In this document: piece after piece, positions 26,780 to 35,536 of the stretch
Layout: every line of letters starts with the position of its first letter
How positions within the stretch are numbered: position 1 is the first letter of the stretch
Assembly (NCBI RefSeq): GCF_004923205.2
Contig: NZ_SELD02000012.1
Coordinates: forward strand, 1-57,159
Reading direction: 5' to 3'
Source of the DNA: Paracoccus aeridis
Lineage (GTDB): Bacteria > Pseudomonadota > Alphaproteobacteria > Rhodobacterales > Rhodobacteraceae
DNA: 57,159 nucleotides
The notes under the pieces: generated by a model
What the model was told of the DNA's origin: nothing
The model's database searches: none
What the model saw: the letters and a program-made list of their open reading frames with translations, nothing else
Position numbers and translations under genes: made by a program

Positions 26780-28093
26780 ATGCCGGTGACACTTTCGACA
26801 GCCGAGCCCGATTTCGAACCCCGCTTCGCCGCGCTGCTGGCGGCCAAGCGCGAGGATTCGGCGGATGTCGGCGACGTGGTCGCGGCGATCATCGACGACG
26901 TGCGGCAGCGCGGCGACGCGGCGCTGGTGGAACTGACGGCGCGGTTCGACCGGGTGACGCTGACGCCGGAGGAGCTGCGCTTCAGCCGGGCCGAGATCGA
27001 CGCGGCCGCCGACCGCGTGGCGCCCGCCGACGCGGCCGCGCTCGACCTCGCGGCACAGCGGATCCGCGCCTACCACGAACGACAGCTGCCCGCGGAAGAG
27101 CGCTGGACGGACCCGGTCGGGGCCGAGCTCGGCTGGCGCTGGTCGCCCGTGTCGGCCGCGGGCCTGTATGTCCCCGGCGGGCAGGCGAGCTATCCGTCGT
27201 CGGTCCTGATGAACGCCGTTCCCGCCCGCGTCGCGGGCGTCGGAAGGCTGGTCGTGTGCGTGCCCACGCCCGGCGGCGAGGTGAACCCGCTCGTCATGCG
27301 CGCCTGCCGGATCGCTGGCGTGGACGAGATCTACCGCGTGGGCGGTGCCCAGGCGATCGCCGCCATGGCCTACGGCACCGCCACGATCCGCCCCGTGGAC
27401 AAGATCACCGGCCCCGGCAACGCCTATGTCGCCGCCGCCAAGGCGCGCGTCTTCGGCCGCGTCGGCGTCGACATGATCGCGGGCCCGTCCGAGGTTCTGA
27501 TCATCGCGGACGGCGCGCAGGATCCCGACTGGCTCGCGCTCGACCTGCTGGCGCAGGCCGAACACGACGCCGACGCGCAGTCGATCCTGATGACCCCCGA
27601 CGTGGACCTTGCCCGCAGGGTGGCCGATGCGGTCGAGCGGCTGATCCCCACCCTGCCCCGCGCCGCCATCGCCGCGGCAAGCTGGCGCGACCACGGCGCG
27701 ATCATCGTGACCCGCGACCTGGCCGAGGCCGCCGGCCTCAGCGACCGGATCGCGCCCGAGCACCTCGAACTGTGCGTGGACGACCCCGAGGCGCTTGCCG
27801 CCCGCTGCCGCCACGCGGGCGCCATCTTCATGGGGGGCTGGACGCCCGAGGCTGCGGGCGATTATGTCAGCGGACCGAACCACGTCCTGCCGACGGCGCG
27901 GTCGGCCCGGTTCTCGTCGGGACTTTCCGTCATGGACTTCCTGAAGCGCACGACCCTGTCGCGGATGACGCCCACGGCGCTTGGCGCCATCGGACCCGCG
28001 GCCGCGGCCCTGGCCATGGCCGAGGGGCTCGGCGCGCACGCCCGGTCGGTCCAGGCGCGGCTCGACCGCCTCAACGAAGGGCGCACGGCATGA
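26780..28093 (+). CDS. hisD: Histidinol dehydrogenase
   Basis: A 437-residue protein from the ATG at 26780. Family motifs include GLYVPGGQASYPSSVLMNA, RVGGAQAIAAMAYGT, ITGPGNAYVAAAK, DMIAGPSEVLIIAD and the zinc/catalytic region QAEHDADAQS. Late in the protein are APEHLEL and SGPNHVLPT. It catalyses the last two NAD-dependent steps of histidine synthesis. It heads a tight operon: the next gene overlaps it by 4 bp (ATGA). Confidence 0.97.
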   Translation: MPVTLSTAEPDFEPRFAALLAAKREDSADVGDVVAAIIDDVRQRGDAALVELTARFDRVTLTPEELRFSRAEIDAAADRVAPADAAALDLAAQRIRAYHERQLPAEERWTDPVGAELGWRWSPVSAAGLYVPGGQASYPSSVLMNAVPARVAGVGRLVVCVPTPGGEVNPLVMRACRIAGVDEIYRVGGAQAIAAMAYGTATIRPVDKITGPGNAYVAAAKARVFGRVGVDMIAGPSEVLIIADGAQDPDWLALDLLAQAEHDADAQSILMTPDVDLARRVADAVERLIPTLPRAAIAAASWRDHGAIIVTRDLAEAAGLSDRIAPEHLELCVDDPEALAARCRHAGAIFMGGWTPEAAGDYVSGPNHVLPTARSARFSSGLSVMDFLKRTTLSRMTPTALGAIGPAAAALAMAEGLGAHARSVQARLDRLNEGRTA

Positions 28094-28566
28094 CCCGGCT
28101 GATCCGCATCGACATCGACGACAGCGCGCTGCCCCCCGCCACGCCGGAGATGGAGCAGGAACGCCGCGTGGCGATCTTCGACCTGCTCGAGGACAACAGC
28201 TTCGCCCTTCCCGGCCGCGAGGGCATGCAGGCCCCGCCCGGCCCCTATGCGCTGCATCTGGCCGTGCGCGACGGCCGACTCGTGTTCGAGATCGCGACCG
28301 ACGGCGGCGACCCGGTGGCCGAGTTCCACCTTGCGATGGGCCCGTTCCGCCAGGCGGTGAAGGACTATTCCCAGATCTGCGGCAGCTATTTCGAGGCGGT
28401 CCGCAAACTGCCCACGGCCCAGATCGAGGCGATCGACATGGCCCGCCGCGGCATCCACAACGAGGGCGCGCGCACGCTGATGGAGCGGCTGGACGGCAAG
28501 GCCTGCGTCGACATCGACACCGCACGGCGGCTGTTCACGCTGGTCTGCGCGCTGGTCCCCGGCTGA
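28090..28566 (+). CDS. UPF0262 family protein
   Basis: A 158-residue protein overlapping hisD by 4 bp. The sequence (RIDIDDSALPPATPEMEQER, YSQICGSYFEAVRKLPTAQI, MARRGIHNEGARTLMERL) matches the alphaproteobacterial UPF0262 family, which is typically found next to hisD. No function is established. Coupling to hisD and the following phosphatase suggests co-expression only. Confidence 0.9.
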   Translation: MTRLIRIDIDDSALPPATPEMEQERRVAIFDLLEDNSFALPGREGMQAPPGPYALHLAVRDGRLVFEIATDGGDPVAEFHLAMGPFRQAVKDYSQICGSYFEAVRKLPTAQIEAIDMARRGIHNEGARTLMERLDGKACVDIDTARRLFTLVCALVPG

Positions 28567-28567
28567 C

Positions 28568-29047
28568 ATGACGGACGGGTTTCCAAGCTCGGTCCTGTTC
28601 TGCTGCGATCACAACGCCATCCGCTCGCCCATGGCCGAGGGGCTGATGAAGAAGCTCTACGGCCGGCGCGCCTACGTCCAGTCGGCCGGCGTCCGCAACG
28701 ACATGGAGATCGACGGCTTCGCGGTCGCGGTCTGCAGTGAGATGGGGGTCGAGCTGTCGCGCCACCGCTCGCGCAGCTTCGCCGAGATGCGCGAATGGGG
28801 TGACGACCTGGGCCAGTTCGACCTGATCGTGGCGCTGACGCCCGCGAGCCAGCGGCAGGCGCTGGAGCTGACCAGCAACGCCCATGTCGACGTGGAATAC
28901 TGGCCGATCATGGACCCGACGGGCCTGGCCGAGGGGCGCGAGGCGCAGCTCGCGGCCTATCGCGCGACCCGCGACCAGATCCATGACCGGATGGTCGGCC
29001 GGTTCGGGCCGCCATCCGCGCCCGCCTCGTCCGGCGCGGCCGCTTGA
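28568..29047 (+). CDS. Low-molecular-weight protein-tyrosine phosphatase family
   Basis: A 159-residue protein starting 1 bp after the UPF0262 stop. It has the P-loop Cys-x5-Arg (CDHNAIRS, in the order VLFCCDHNAIRSPMAEGL) and the general-acid region WPIMDPTG with Asp. The arrangement equals the LMW-PTP/arsenate reductase fold. The Cys-Arg pair and Asp are intact, so phosphatase activity is likely. The substrate is unknown. In related genomes infA and maf often follow; here a chemoreceptor gene does. Confidence 0.88.
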   Translation: MTDGFPSSVLFCCDHNAIRSPMAEGLMKKLYGRRAYVQSAGVRNDMEIDGFAVAVCSEMGVELSRHRSRSFAEMREWGDDLGQFDLIVALTPASQRQALELTSNAHVDVEYWPIMDPTGLAEGREAQLAAYRATRDQIHDRMVGRFGPPSAPASSGAAA

Positions 29048-29155
29048 CGGCATTTTACGGGCTTTCCCCGCTTCCTCCCGTCGCGGGCCGCGCCCGCTAA
29101 CCCCGCCTTAAGGGAATTGCGCCTAGATCGTCTGCACGCAGCAAAGGGGCGTCGC

Positions 29156-30928
29156 ATGACCGAGACCACGTTCACCCATACCGACGCCGGCCAGACCCTG
29201 GCCGCGATCGACGCAAGCCAGTGCGTCATGATCTATTCGCCCGATGGCCGGATCGTCGCCGCCAACAGCCGCGCGCTTGCGCTGTGCGGCTTCGCGCGCG
29301 AAGACCTGATCGGTCGCCCGCATTCCATCCTCGTCGACCCGAACGATCGTGACGAGGCAGCGGCGGCAGAGTTCTGGGCGCGGCTCAGGGCGGGCGAAAC
29401 AACCATCGGCGAATACCGCCGCGTCGCGCAGGACGGCGCCCCGTTCTGGATCAGCGCCATGCACGCGCCGGTCCGCGGCAGCGACGGCAGCGTCGCGCAG
29501 GTCGTCATGTGCGGCATCGACATCACCGCCTCCCGGTCGGACGAACAGGTCGCGCGGTCCAAGCTGAACGCGCTCGACCGGGCGCAGGCGCTGATCGAGT
29601 TTTCGCCGCGCGGCGAGATCCTGCACGCCAACGACAACTTCCTTGCGCTGCTCGGCTACCGCCTCGAGGAGTGCGTCGGCCGCCATCACCGCATGTTCAT
29701 TCCCCCGGCCGAAACGAACCTGGAACAGTCGGTGGAGTTCTGGGCCCAGCTCGCCCAGGGTCAGAACCGCACGGGCGAATTCAAGCGCGTCCGCCAGGAC
29801 GGCACGCCCGTCTGGATCAACGGAAGCTACGCGCCGGTGCGGGACGACAAGGGCCGGATCGTGTCCGTCATCAAGCTTGCGCTCGACGTGTCGGCGCGGC
29901 GGATGGCGCTGGACGAGCTGGTCGAGGGGCTGGCCGCGCTCGCCGGCGCCGACCTGACCTTCAGGATGGCCAAGGGGACGGACGACGAGTTCACGCAGGT
30001 GCGCGCGAAATTCAACACCATGCTGGCGGCGATGCGCGAACTGGTGGGCGAGGTGCGCAGCCGCACCAACGCCATGAACACCGAGGCCGAGGCGATCGCG
30101 CTGGCCGCGGGCGAACTCGCGCGCCGGGGCGAAGGGCAGGCCGCCTCGATGGAACAGACCGCGGCGGCCGTCGACCAGATCTCGGGCAACATCTCGATGA
30201 CCAGCCAGTCGGCGCGCGAGGCAGACGCCGCGGCGCGGAACGCGCTTCAGGTGGTCCTCAAGGGCGCCGACGTCGTGGCGCAGGCGATCGCCGCGATCGA
30301 ACGGATCGACGAGCACACCAAGAGGATGGGCGAGTTCACGCGCGTGATCGAAGGGTTCGCGTTCCAGACCAACCTTCTTTCGATCAACGCGGCGGTCGAG
30401 GCCGCGCGCGCGGGCGAGGTCGGGCGCGGCTTCGCGGTGGTCGCGAACGAGGTCCGCAACCTCGCCCAGCAGTCCGCCAAGGCGTCCCAGAACATCGCCG
30501 ACCTGATCGGGAAAAGCGAGACCGACGTCCGCGCCGGCGTGAAGCTGGTCCGCGACGCCGGCACCTCGCTGGACCAGATCCAGTCCGCGGTCGGCGGGGT
30601 GGTGCAGAACATCACCGGCATCGCCCACGCGACCACCGAACAGTCCCACGGCGTGCGCGAGGTGTCCGAGGCGCTGTCCCAGCTCGACCGCGTGAACCAG
30701 GCCAATCTCTCGATGTCCGAACAGTACGCGGCCGCCGCCGGGGCTCTGTCGACCCAGGTCGAGGAGCTGGGCCAGATGATGGACATGTTCCGCACCTCGG
30801 ACACGGTCCCGCCGGCGCGCCACGCCACCCTGGCCGACACCCGCCCGCACGATCCTCGCACGTCCAACCCCAGCCTGTCCGACCCCCGCCTGTCAGACCC
30901 CCGCCGGCCCGAAGGTCGCGCCGCCTGA
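29156..30928 (+). CDS. Soluble methyl-accepting chemotaxis protein with two PAS domains
   Basis: A 590-residue protein from the ATG at 29156 with AAGGGG upstream. Two PAS domains occupy residues about 15-130 and 135-255; each has the redox/ligand PAS pattern (GRPHSILVDPNDRDEAAAAE and GRHHRMFIPPAETNLEQSVE). A short HAMP-like linker follows, then a chemoreceptor signalling domain with the hairpin tip FAFQTNLLSINAAVEAARAG. No signal peptide or membrane helix is visible, so it is cytoplasmic. The tail carries short near-repeats (LSDPRLSDPRRP). PAS composition suggests oxygen, redox or FAD sensing, which is inference. Confidence 0.93.
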   Translation: MTETTFTHTDAGQTLAAIDASQCVMIYSPDGRIVAANSRALALCGFAREDLIGRPHSILVDPNDRDEAAAAEFWARLRAGETTIGEYRRVAQDGAPFWISAMHAPVRGSDGSVAQVVMCGIDITASRSDEQVARSKLNALDRAQALIEFSPRGEILHANDNFLALLGYRLEECVGRHHRMFIPPAETNLEQSVEFWAQLAQGQNRTGEFKRVRQDGTPVWINGSYAPVRDDKGRIVSVIKLALDVSARRMALDELVEGLAALAGADLTFRMAKGTDDEFTQVRAKFNTMLAAMRELVGEVRSRTNAMNTEAEAIALAAGELARRGEGQAASMEQTAAAVDQISGNISMTSQSAREADAAARNALQVVLKGADVVAQAIAAIERIDEHTKRMGEFTRVIEGFAFQTNLLSINAAVEAARAGEVGRGFAVVANEVRNLAQQSAKASQNIADLIGKSETDVRAGVKLVRDAGTSLDQIQSAVGGVVQNITGIAHATTEQSHGVREVSEALSQLDRVNQANLSMSEQYAAAAGALSTQVEELGQMMDMFRTSDTVPPARHATLADTRPHDPRTSNPSLSDPRLSDPRRPEGRAA

Positions 30929-30951
30929 CGTGCGGACCATCCGAACGAACA

Positions 30952-30981
30952 GGCCGGGCTTCCCCCAAAGGGGGCCCGGCC
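30952..30981. terminator. Strong hairpin between convergent genes
   Basis: GGCCGGGC (30952-30959) pairs perfectly with GCCCGGCC (30974-30981), with an inner CCCC/GGGG extension around CAAA. It lies between the stops of the chemoreceptor gene and hisH. No T-tract follows on either strand, so termination may be weak or Rho-assisted. Confidence 0.55.
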
Positions 30982-31051
30982 CCTGCGCCTCGGCAGACGC
31001 CGGTCGGCGCTGATCGCGTCGCGTCCCGCGGGCGTCCCGGTCGCCCGGACC

Positions 31052-31690
31052 TCAGGGCCGCCAGCCGAGGAAGTTCCTGATGATCCGCAGTCCGACCTGC
31101 TGCGACTTCTCGGGATGGAACTGGGTTCCCACGATGTTGTCGCGTCCCACGACCGCCGTGACGGTGCCGCCATAATCGACCGATGCCAGAAGCGTGTCGG
31201 GGTCGGACGGGACGAACTGCCAGCCATGCACGAAATAGGCGTGGTCGCCCGTCGCGATCCCGTCCAGCACCGGGTGCGGAGAGACGATCGCGAGATCGTT
31301 CCAGCCCATGTGCGGCACCTTCAGGGCTGCGTCGCGGGGCTCGATCGCGCGGATCTCGCCGCCGATCCAGCCCAGCCCCGGCGTCGGTTCGTGCTCGAAG
31401 CCGCGGTCGGCCAGCATCTGCATGCCGACGCAGATCCCCATGAACGGAACGCCGCGGCGCAGGACCGCGTCCGCCAGCGCCTCGTGCAGGCCCGGTTGCG
31501 CCTCGAACGCCGCGCGGCAGGACGGAAAGGCGCCGTCGCCCGGCAGCACGATCCGGTCGGCGCGCAGGACGGCGTCCGGGTCGGCCGTGACCTCGATCGA
31601 CGACACGCCCGCGTCACGCCCCATCAGCGCAAAGGCCTTCTGCGCCGAATGCAGGTTGCCGCTGCCGTAGTCGATCAGCACCAGCCGCAT
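31052..31690 (-). CDS. hisH: Imidazole glycerol phosphate synthase glutaminase subunit
   Basis: A 212-residue class I glutamine amidotransferase. It starts with LIDYGSGNLHSAQKA. The nucleophile Cys is in GICVGMQML, and the His-Glu pair is in FHPEKSQQVG near the C-terminus. It supplies ammonia to HisF. It shares one base with the hisB stop (TGATG), so translation is coupled. Confidence 0.96.
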   Translation of the reverse strand: MRLVLIDYGSGNLHSAQKAFALMGRDAGVSSIEVTADPDAVLRADRIVLPGDGAFPSCRAAFEAQPGLHEALADAVLRRGVPFMGICVGMQMLADRGFEHEPTPGLGWIGGEIRAIEPRDAALKVPHMGWNDLAIVSPHPVLDGIATGDHAYFVHGWQFVPSDPDTLLASVDYGGTVTAVVGRDNIVGTQFHPEKSQQVGLRIIRNFLGWRP

Positions 31691-32277
31691 CAGAGCGCAC
31701 CCTTCGTGGACGGCAGCCGCCCTTCCATCCGCGGGTCGGGCTCGACCGCCTCGCGCAGCGCACGCGCAAGGGCCTTGAACGCGGCCTCGGCGACGTGGTG
31801 GGCGTTCTCGCCCCGGATCAGGTCCACGTGCATCGTGATGCCGCCGTGGACCGCCAGGGCCTGGAAGAACTCGCGCACCAGCTCGGTGTCGAAGCTGCCG
31901 ATCTTGGCCGCCCTGAACGGCAGGTGCCAGCCGAGATACGGCCGGCCCGAAAGGTCCAGCGCCACCCGCACCAGCGCGTCGTCCATGGCGAGGTGGAAGC
32001 TGCCGTAGCGCCGGATCCCGGCCTTGTCGCCCAGCGCCTGCGTCAGCGCCTGCCCCAGCGCAATCCCGGTATCCTCGACCGTGTGATGGTCGTCAATGTG
32101 CAGGTCGCCGGTCGCCGCGATCTCGAGGTCGATCAGGGAATGCCGCGCCAGCTGGTCCAGCATGTGGTCGAAGAAGCCGACGCCGGTGCGGTTCGCGTAG
32201 GCGCCCGTTCCGTCGAGATCCAGCGTCACGGTGATGTCGGTCTCGGCGGTCTGGCGGGTGATGGTGGCGCGGCGCAT
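31690..32277 (-). CDS. hisB: Imidazoleglycerol-phosphate dehydratase
   Basis: A 195-residue monofunctional dehydratase of histidine synthesis. It has both Mn-binding His-rich motifs: [13 protein letters not shown] plus DIHIDDHH-type [14 protein letters not shown], and later [20 protein letters not shown]. Length is normal, with no phosphatase domain. It is the first gene of a hisB-hisH pair. Confidence 0.97.
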   Translation of the reverse strand: MRRATITRQTAETDITVTLDLDGTGAYANRTGVGFFDHMLDQLARHSLIDLEIAATGDLHIDDHHTVEDTGIALGQALTQALGDKAGIRRYGSFHLAMDDALVRVALDLSGRPYLGWHLPFRAAKIGSFDTELVREFFQALAVHGGITMHVDLIRGENAHHVAEAAFKALARALREAVEPDPRMEGRLPSTKGAL

Positions 32278-32348
32278 CGGGGATCCTTTCGGGCTGCCGC
32301 CCGATTACAGGATCGGGCGCCGGCGCTGCAAGCCGCGCGGACCGGCCT

Positions 32349-33665
32349 TCAGTCGAACCAGAGCGAATTGGCCCTGAGCGTCTGCCTGATCGCCTGCTCG
32401 CGCTTCGGCAGCCGATCGCGGTCGAAGAGCGGGCGCACCAGCCGGCGCCCGTTGCCGGCAACGACCAGCTGCTGCCACGCGTCCCAGTCGGCCATCACCG
32501 GGGCGAGCTCGGGCAGGCGCGCCAGCGCCTCGACCGTCTCGACCGCGCTGTCGGGCCCGGATGCGTAGAGGAGCGGCAGCCTGCGGTAGTGCCAGGTCAC
32601 GTCGCCGTCCATGCCGGCGAGTTCGGGACCGGGACGGCCGCCGCCGAGGCTATGGACCACCAGCGGCAACACGACCTGGTCGAGCCAGGGCACCAGCTCC
32701 TGCGTGGCCAGCGCCTCGCCGGGATCGTTGCGCACCTCGCGCGACCAGTCGAGGAAGCGCCGCCCGAACTCGGCCGGATCGGGGCCGCTGAACCAGCCGG
32801 CGTTGAAATAGAGATAGCGTTCCCAGTGCTCGTCGGGCTGGGCGGGGTCGAGCGACGACGCGAAGTCCAGCCCGAAACGGTCGTAAAGCGACCGCCAGAT
32901 CCCCTCGTAGCCCGGCCCGTAGAGCGGCGGCTCGGGCCAGGTGCCCTCGCGCCGCATCGACGCGGTCGGGCGCGCGAAGTCGAACTGCACCCGGTCCAGT
33001 GCGCCGGTGACGACCGTGTCGCTGTCGAGAAACAGGAACGGCTCGCCCGCCGGCAGAAGGCTCAGCGCCTCGATCTTGTTGCCGTGCGGATAGGCGCGGC
33101 CGAATTCCCGCGCGTGCAGGGGCACGATGTCGGCGCCGAGCGCCTGCAGCGCCTCGCGGCTCGCGGGGGACATCCGCACGTCGCGGGTTTCCCACGCGCC
33201 CGACGGCTGCGGCTCGGCCACGATCAGGCGGCCGGCGAAGCCCGCCGCGCTGTGGCGCAGGCTCGCGGCAAGCAGGACGGCCTCGCGTTCCAGCCGGCCC
33301 GACTGGCCGATCGCGAGGATGTTGAACGGGGTGGAGGCGGCCGGGGCAGACAGCGTCCGGGGCTTTCCGGGCCAGGCCGGGCGGAACTGGACCGGGGCCG
33401 GGTGCGCGGCGGCGTCGCCTTTGCGGGCGGCCCGTGCCTCGCGGTTCGCGGCTTGCCTCGCCTCGCGCTCGGCGCGGTTGCGCTGCCGGCGCGCGGCCCG
33501 CTCGGCGGCCTTGTCTTCCGCGACGGCTTCGTCACGCTCGGCGCTTTCGGCCTGCTCGGCGCCGCCTGCCGCGACATCAACCGAAGCGGCGGCCTTGCCG
33601 GCCTGTTTACCACCATCCCCGCGGCGGCCCTTGCCATCTGTCGTGAAATCGTCGCGATCGGTCAT
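32349..33665 (-). CDS. Glycosyltransferase-like protein with a charged N-terminal coiled coil
   Basis: A 438-residue protein from the ATG at 33665. The first 110 residues are highly charged and repetitive (Ala/Arg/Glu/Lys; ERAARRQRNRAEREARQAAN), predicting a long helix. From about residue 130 a nucleotide-sugar-transferase-like domain follows, with a DxD-type motif in FLFLDSDTVVTG and YLYFNAGWFSGPDPAEFG. The DxD motif supports a metal-dependent transferase, but I cannot name donor or acceptor. No membrane segment is seen. It lies upstream of the hisBH pair on the same strand and downstream of tRNA-Tyr. Confidence 0.65.
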   Translation of the reverse strand: MTDRDDFTTDGKGRRGDGGKQAGKAAASVDVAAGGAEQAESAERDEAVAEDKAAERAARRQRNRAEREARQAANREARAARKGDAAAHPAPVQFRPAWPGKPRTLSAPAASTPFNILAIGQSGRLEREAVLLAASLRHSAAGFAGRLIVAEPQPSGAWETRDVRMSPASREALQALGADIVPLHAREFGRAYPHGNKIEALSLLPAGEPFLFLDSDTVVTGALDRVQFDFARPTASMRREGTWPEPPLYGPGYEGIWRSLYDRFGLDFASSLDPAQPDEHWERYLYFNAGWFSGPDPAEFGRRFLDWSREVRNDPGEALATQELVPWLDQVVLPLVVHSLGGGRPGPELAGMDGDVTWHYRRLPLLYASGPDSAVETVEALARLPELAPVMADWDAWQQLVVAGNGRRLVRPLFDRDRLPKREQAIRQTLRANSLWFD

Positions 33666-33734
33666 CTGAACCTCGGGCAAGGCGCGGTGGCCGCGCGCGG
33701 GAGGTGGTTTCCGTCTCGTCACCAGCACGAAGCA

Positions 33735-33818
33735 TGGTGGGCGACCCTGGAATCGAACCAGGCATGGGTCTCCCCGGCGGAGTTACAGTCCGCTGCCGCA
33801 CCTTGCAGCACGTCGCCC
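33735..33818 (-). tRNA. tRNA-Tyr (anticodon GTA)
   Basis: Acceptor arms GGGCGAC (33818-33812) and GTCGCCC (33745-33739) pair, followed by discriminator A and an encoded CCA. The anticodon stem GCGGA/TCCGC encloses CTGTAAC with anticodon GTA. A long variable arm and the T-arm CCTGGTTCGATTCCAGG are present. Length 84 nt, class II as expected for Tyr. Confidence 0.96.
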
Positions 33819-33945
33819 GACGCCGGGGGTGATTAGCTTCGCCGGCGGGGCGGGTCAAGCGCGATTTCCGCCGCTTTGCACGGATACCTGCCGCGCGGCC
33901 CCCTGCCCCCTTGCGCTGCATCGCGCCGGCGCGCAGGAAGGCGGG

Positions 33946-34794
33946 ATGCAGGACAAGCCCCACCCTTCCCGCGCCGCGTCGCGAAGCCCCGACAAACCGC
34001 GGACCAAAAAGCCCACGTGGGTCATCGACAAGGAACGCGCGCGCCGCGCCGCCGCGGCCGAGACGGTATGGCTGTTCGGGCTACATGCGGTGCGCGACGC
34101 GCTGGCGAACCCGGTCCGCGAGCGGTTGCGGCTGGTCCTGACCCGGAACGCCGCCGACCGCTTGGGCGGCGTCGTGGCGGATTCCGGCATGATGGCCGAA
34201 ATCGTCGACGCGCGCAGCTTCGACAAGGCCGTGCCACTGGCGGGCGAAAGCGTCCACCAGGGCGCCGCGCTGGAGGTCAGGCCGCTGAGCTGGGGCGAGG
34301 TCGAGGACGTGGTGCTGGGCGGCGACCCGGACCTGCGGCCGCTGGTCGTCGCGCTGGACCGCGTGACCGACCCCCACAACGTCGGCGCCATCCTGCGTTC
34401 GGCCGAGGTGTTCGGGGCGCAGGCGGTGATCGCGCCCGCGCGCCACGCGGCGCCCGAGACCGGCGCGCTGGCCAAGACCGCTTCGGGGGCGCTGGAACGC
34501 CAGCCCTACCTGCGGATCACCAACCTTGCCGACACGCTGGTGCAGCTGAAGGGGCTGGGCTTCGTGCTGGTCGCGCTCGACGGCACCGGGGACGCGACGC
34601 TGCCGGAGCTGCTGGGCACGATCGGCACGCGTCCGGTCTGCCTCGTGCTGGGGGCCGAGGGGCCGGGCCTGCGCGACAAGACGATCGAGACCTGCGACCA
34701 CGTCGCCCGGATCCCCTTCGCCGCCGATTTCGGATCGCTGAACGTATCGAACGCCGCCGCCGTCGCCCTGTACGCGGTGCGGCAGGCTCGATGA
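33946..34794 (+). CDS. rlmB: 23S rRNA 2'-O-methyltransferase (RlmB/TrmH family)
   Basis: A 282-residue SPOUT-class methyltransferase, preceded by GGAAGGCGGG. It has the N-terminal substrate-binding domain (LFGLHAVRDALANPVRERLR) and the trefoil-knot motifs: DRVTDPHNVGAILRSAEVFG, LVLGAEGPGLRD and IPFAADFGSLNVSNAAAVAL. RlmB methylates G2251 of 23S rRNA. The Lys/Arg-rich N-terminal extension is longer than in E. coli. Another TrmH-family target cannot be excluded. Confidence 0.93.
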   Translation: MQDKPHPSRAASRSPDKPRTKKPTWVIDKERARRAAAAETVWLFGLHAVRDALANPVRERLRLVLTRNAADRLGGVVADSGMMAEIVDARSFDKAVPLAGESVHQGAALEVRPLSWGEVEDVVLGGDPDLRPLVVALDRVTDPHNVGAILRSAEVFGAQAVIAPARHAAPETGALAKTASGALERQPYLRITNLADTLVQLKGLGFVLVALDGTGDATLPELLGTIGTRPVCLVLGAEGPGLRDKTIETCDHVARIPFAADFGSLNVSNAAAVALYAVRQAR

Positions 34795-34897
34795 CGGATC
34801 ACGCCGCCGCGCGGTCGCGCCGCGCCATCGTTCACATGCGCGCGTGCGCCGTCCGGGGCCGGTTGAGATTCGCATGGTCCGGTGGCACATCCCCCGC

Positions 34898-35332
34898 ATG
34901 ACCGGATCCACCACACCCGACCGCTTCCTGCCCGCAAGATTCCTGGCGCTGCTTGCCGGCGCCGCGATGGCGGCCTCGGCCGCGTCGGCGCAGGATCTTG
35001 CCGTCGGCGGGATGGACACGGTGGAGCTTTACGTCACCGGCCGCCCGGTCCCCGGCCGCGCCGATCTGATGACGGCATGGCACGGCCACGCCTGGCTGTT
35101 CGTGTCAGAGATCAACCGCGCCACGTTCGAGGCCGATCCGCGGCGCTACGCCCCCGGTTTCGACGGGCTGTGCCCGACCGCGCTTGCCGCAGGGGCGCGG
35201 GTCGCCGGCCGGCCCGACCTGGCGGTGATGATCGGCGGTCGAGTCTACCTGTCGTCGTCCGAGGCGCGCCGGAGCGAACTGCTGGCGAACCCTGACGCCG
35301 TGCTCGCGGCGGCGCGGGACGCACGTCCCTGA
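34898..35332 (+). CDS. Exported YHS-domain protein
   Basis: A 144-residue protein if started at the ATG at 34898; an ATG at 34874 is an alternative. It has a signal peptide (FLPARFLALLAGAAMAASAA) and then a YHS-like domain (AWHGHAWLFVSEINRATFEA, DPRRYAPGFDGLCPTALAAG). YHS domains are associated with metal-handling proteins. The usual Tyr-His-Ser triplet is not literal here. A periplasmic location is expected. Confidence 0.75.
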   Translation: MTGSTTPDRFLPARFLALLAGAAMAASAASAQDLAVGGMDTVELYVTGRPVPGRADLMTAWHGHAWLFVSEINRATFEADPRRYAPGFDGLCPTALAAGARVAGRPDLAVMIGGRVYLSSSEARRSELLANPDAVLAAARDARP

Positions 35333-35369
35333 GCATCCGTAAAGCCCCGCTCTCAAGAATTTCACGCGG

Positions 35370-35387
35370 TGTCACATCGAAGTGACA
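35370..35387. promoter_or_regulatory. Perfect palindrome TGTCAC-N6-GTGACA
   Basis: TGTCAC (35370-35375) and GTGACA (35382-35387) form a perfect 6-bp inverted repeat with a 6-bp spacer in the 204-bp gap after the YHS gene. The layout is that of a dimeric regulator site. It lies about 45 bp upstream of a small ORF and 95 bp upstream of a terminator. Confidence 0.4.
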
Positions 35388-35430
35388 GATCTGGAACCAA
35401 ACCCCGTGCATGCGCATTTAGGTCGTGAAC

Positions 35431-35481
35431 ATGACCACGGAACGGTCTTGTTCGGATCACTGTCCCTCGTTCCGCGACTAA
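35431..35481 (+). CDS. 16-residue small ORF with two Cys ahead of a terminator
   Basis: ATG at 35431 to TAA at 35481 encodes MTTERSCSDHCPSFRD, with TAGGT about 8 nt upstream as a possible ribosome site. The stop lies directly before the GC stem of a strong terminator. CGGAACG (35438-35444) and CGTTCCG (35468-35474) inside it can form a hairpin. It may be a leader peptide or part of a small RNA; translation is unproven. Confidence 0.35.
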   Translation: MTTERSCSDHCPSFRD

Positions 35482-35482
35482 C

Positions 35483-35514
35483 GCCCGGCCTGCTCGTCAG
35501 TGCCGGGCTTTTTT
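35483..35514 (+). terminator. Rho-independent terminator upstream of the CoA-binding protein gene
   Basis: GCCCGGC (35483-35489) and GCCGGGC (35502-35508) form a 7-bp GC stem followed by six T. It lies 23 bp upstream of the next gene's ATG and 150 bp after the YHS gene stop, so it ends either the YHS transcript or a small leader/sRNA transcript. Confidence 0.88.
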
Positions 35515-35536
35515 CTGACAACACACAAGGTGCTTC

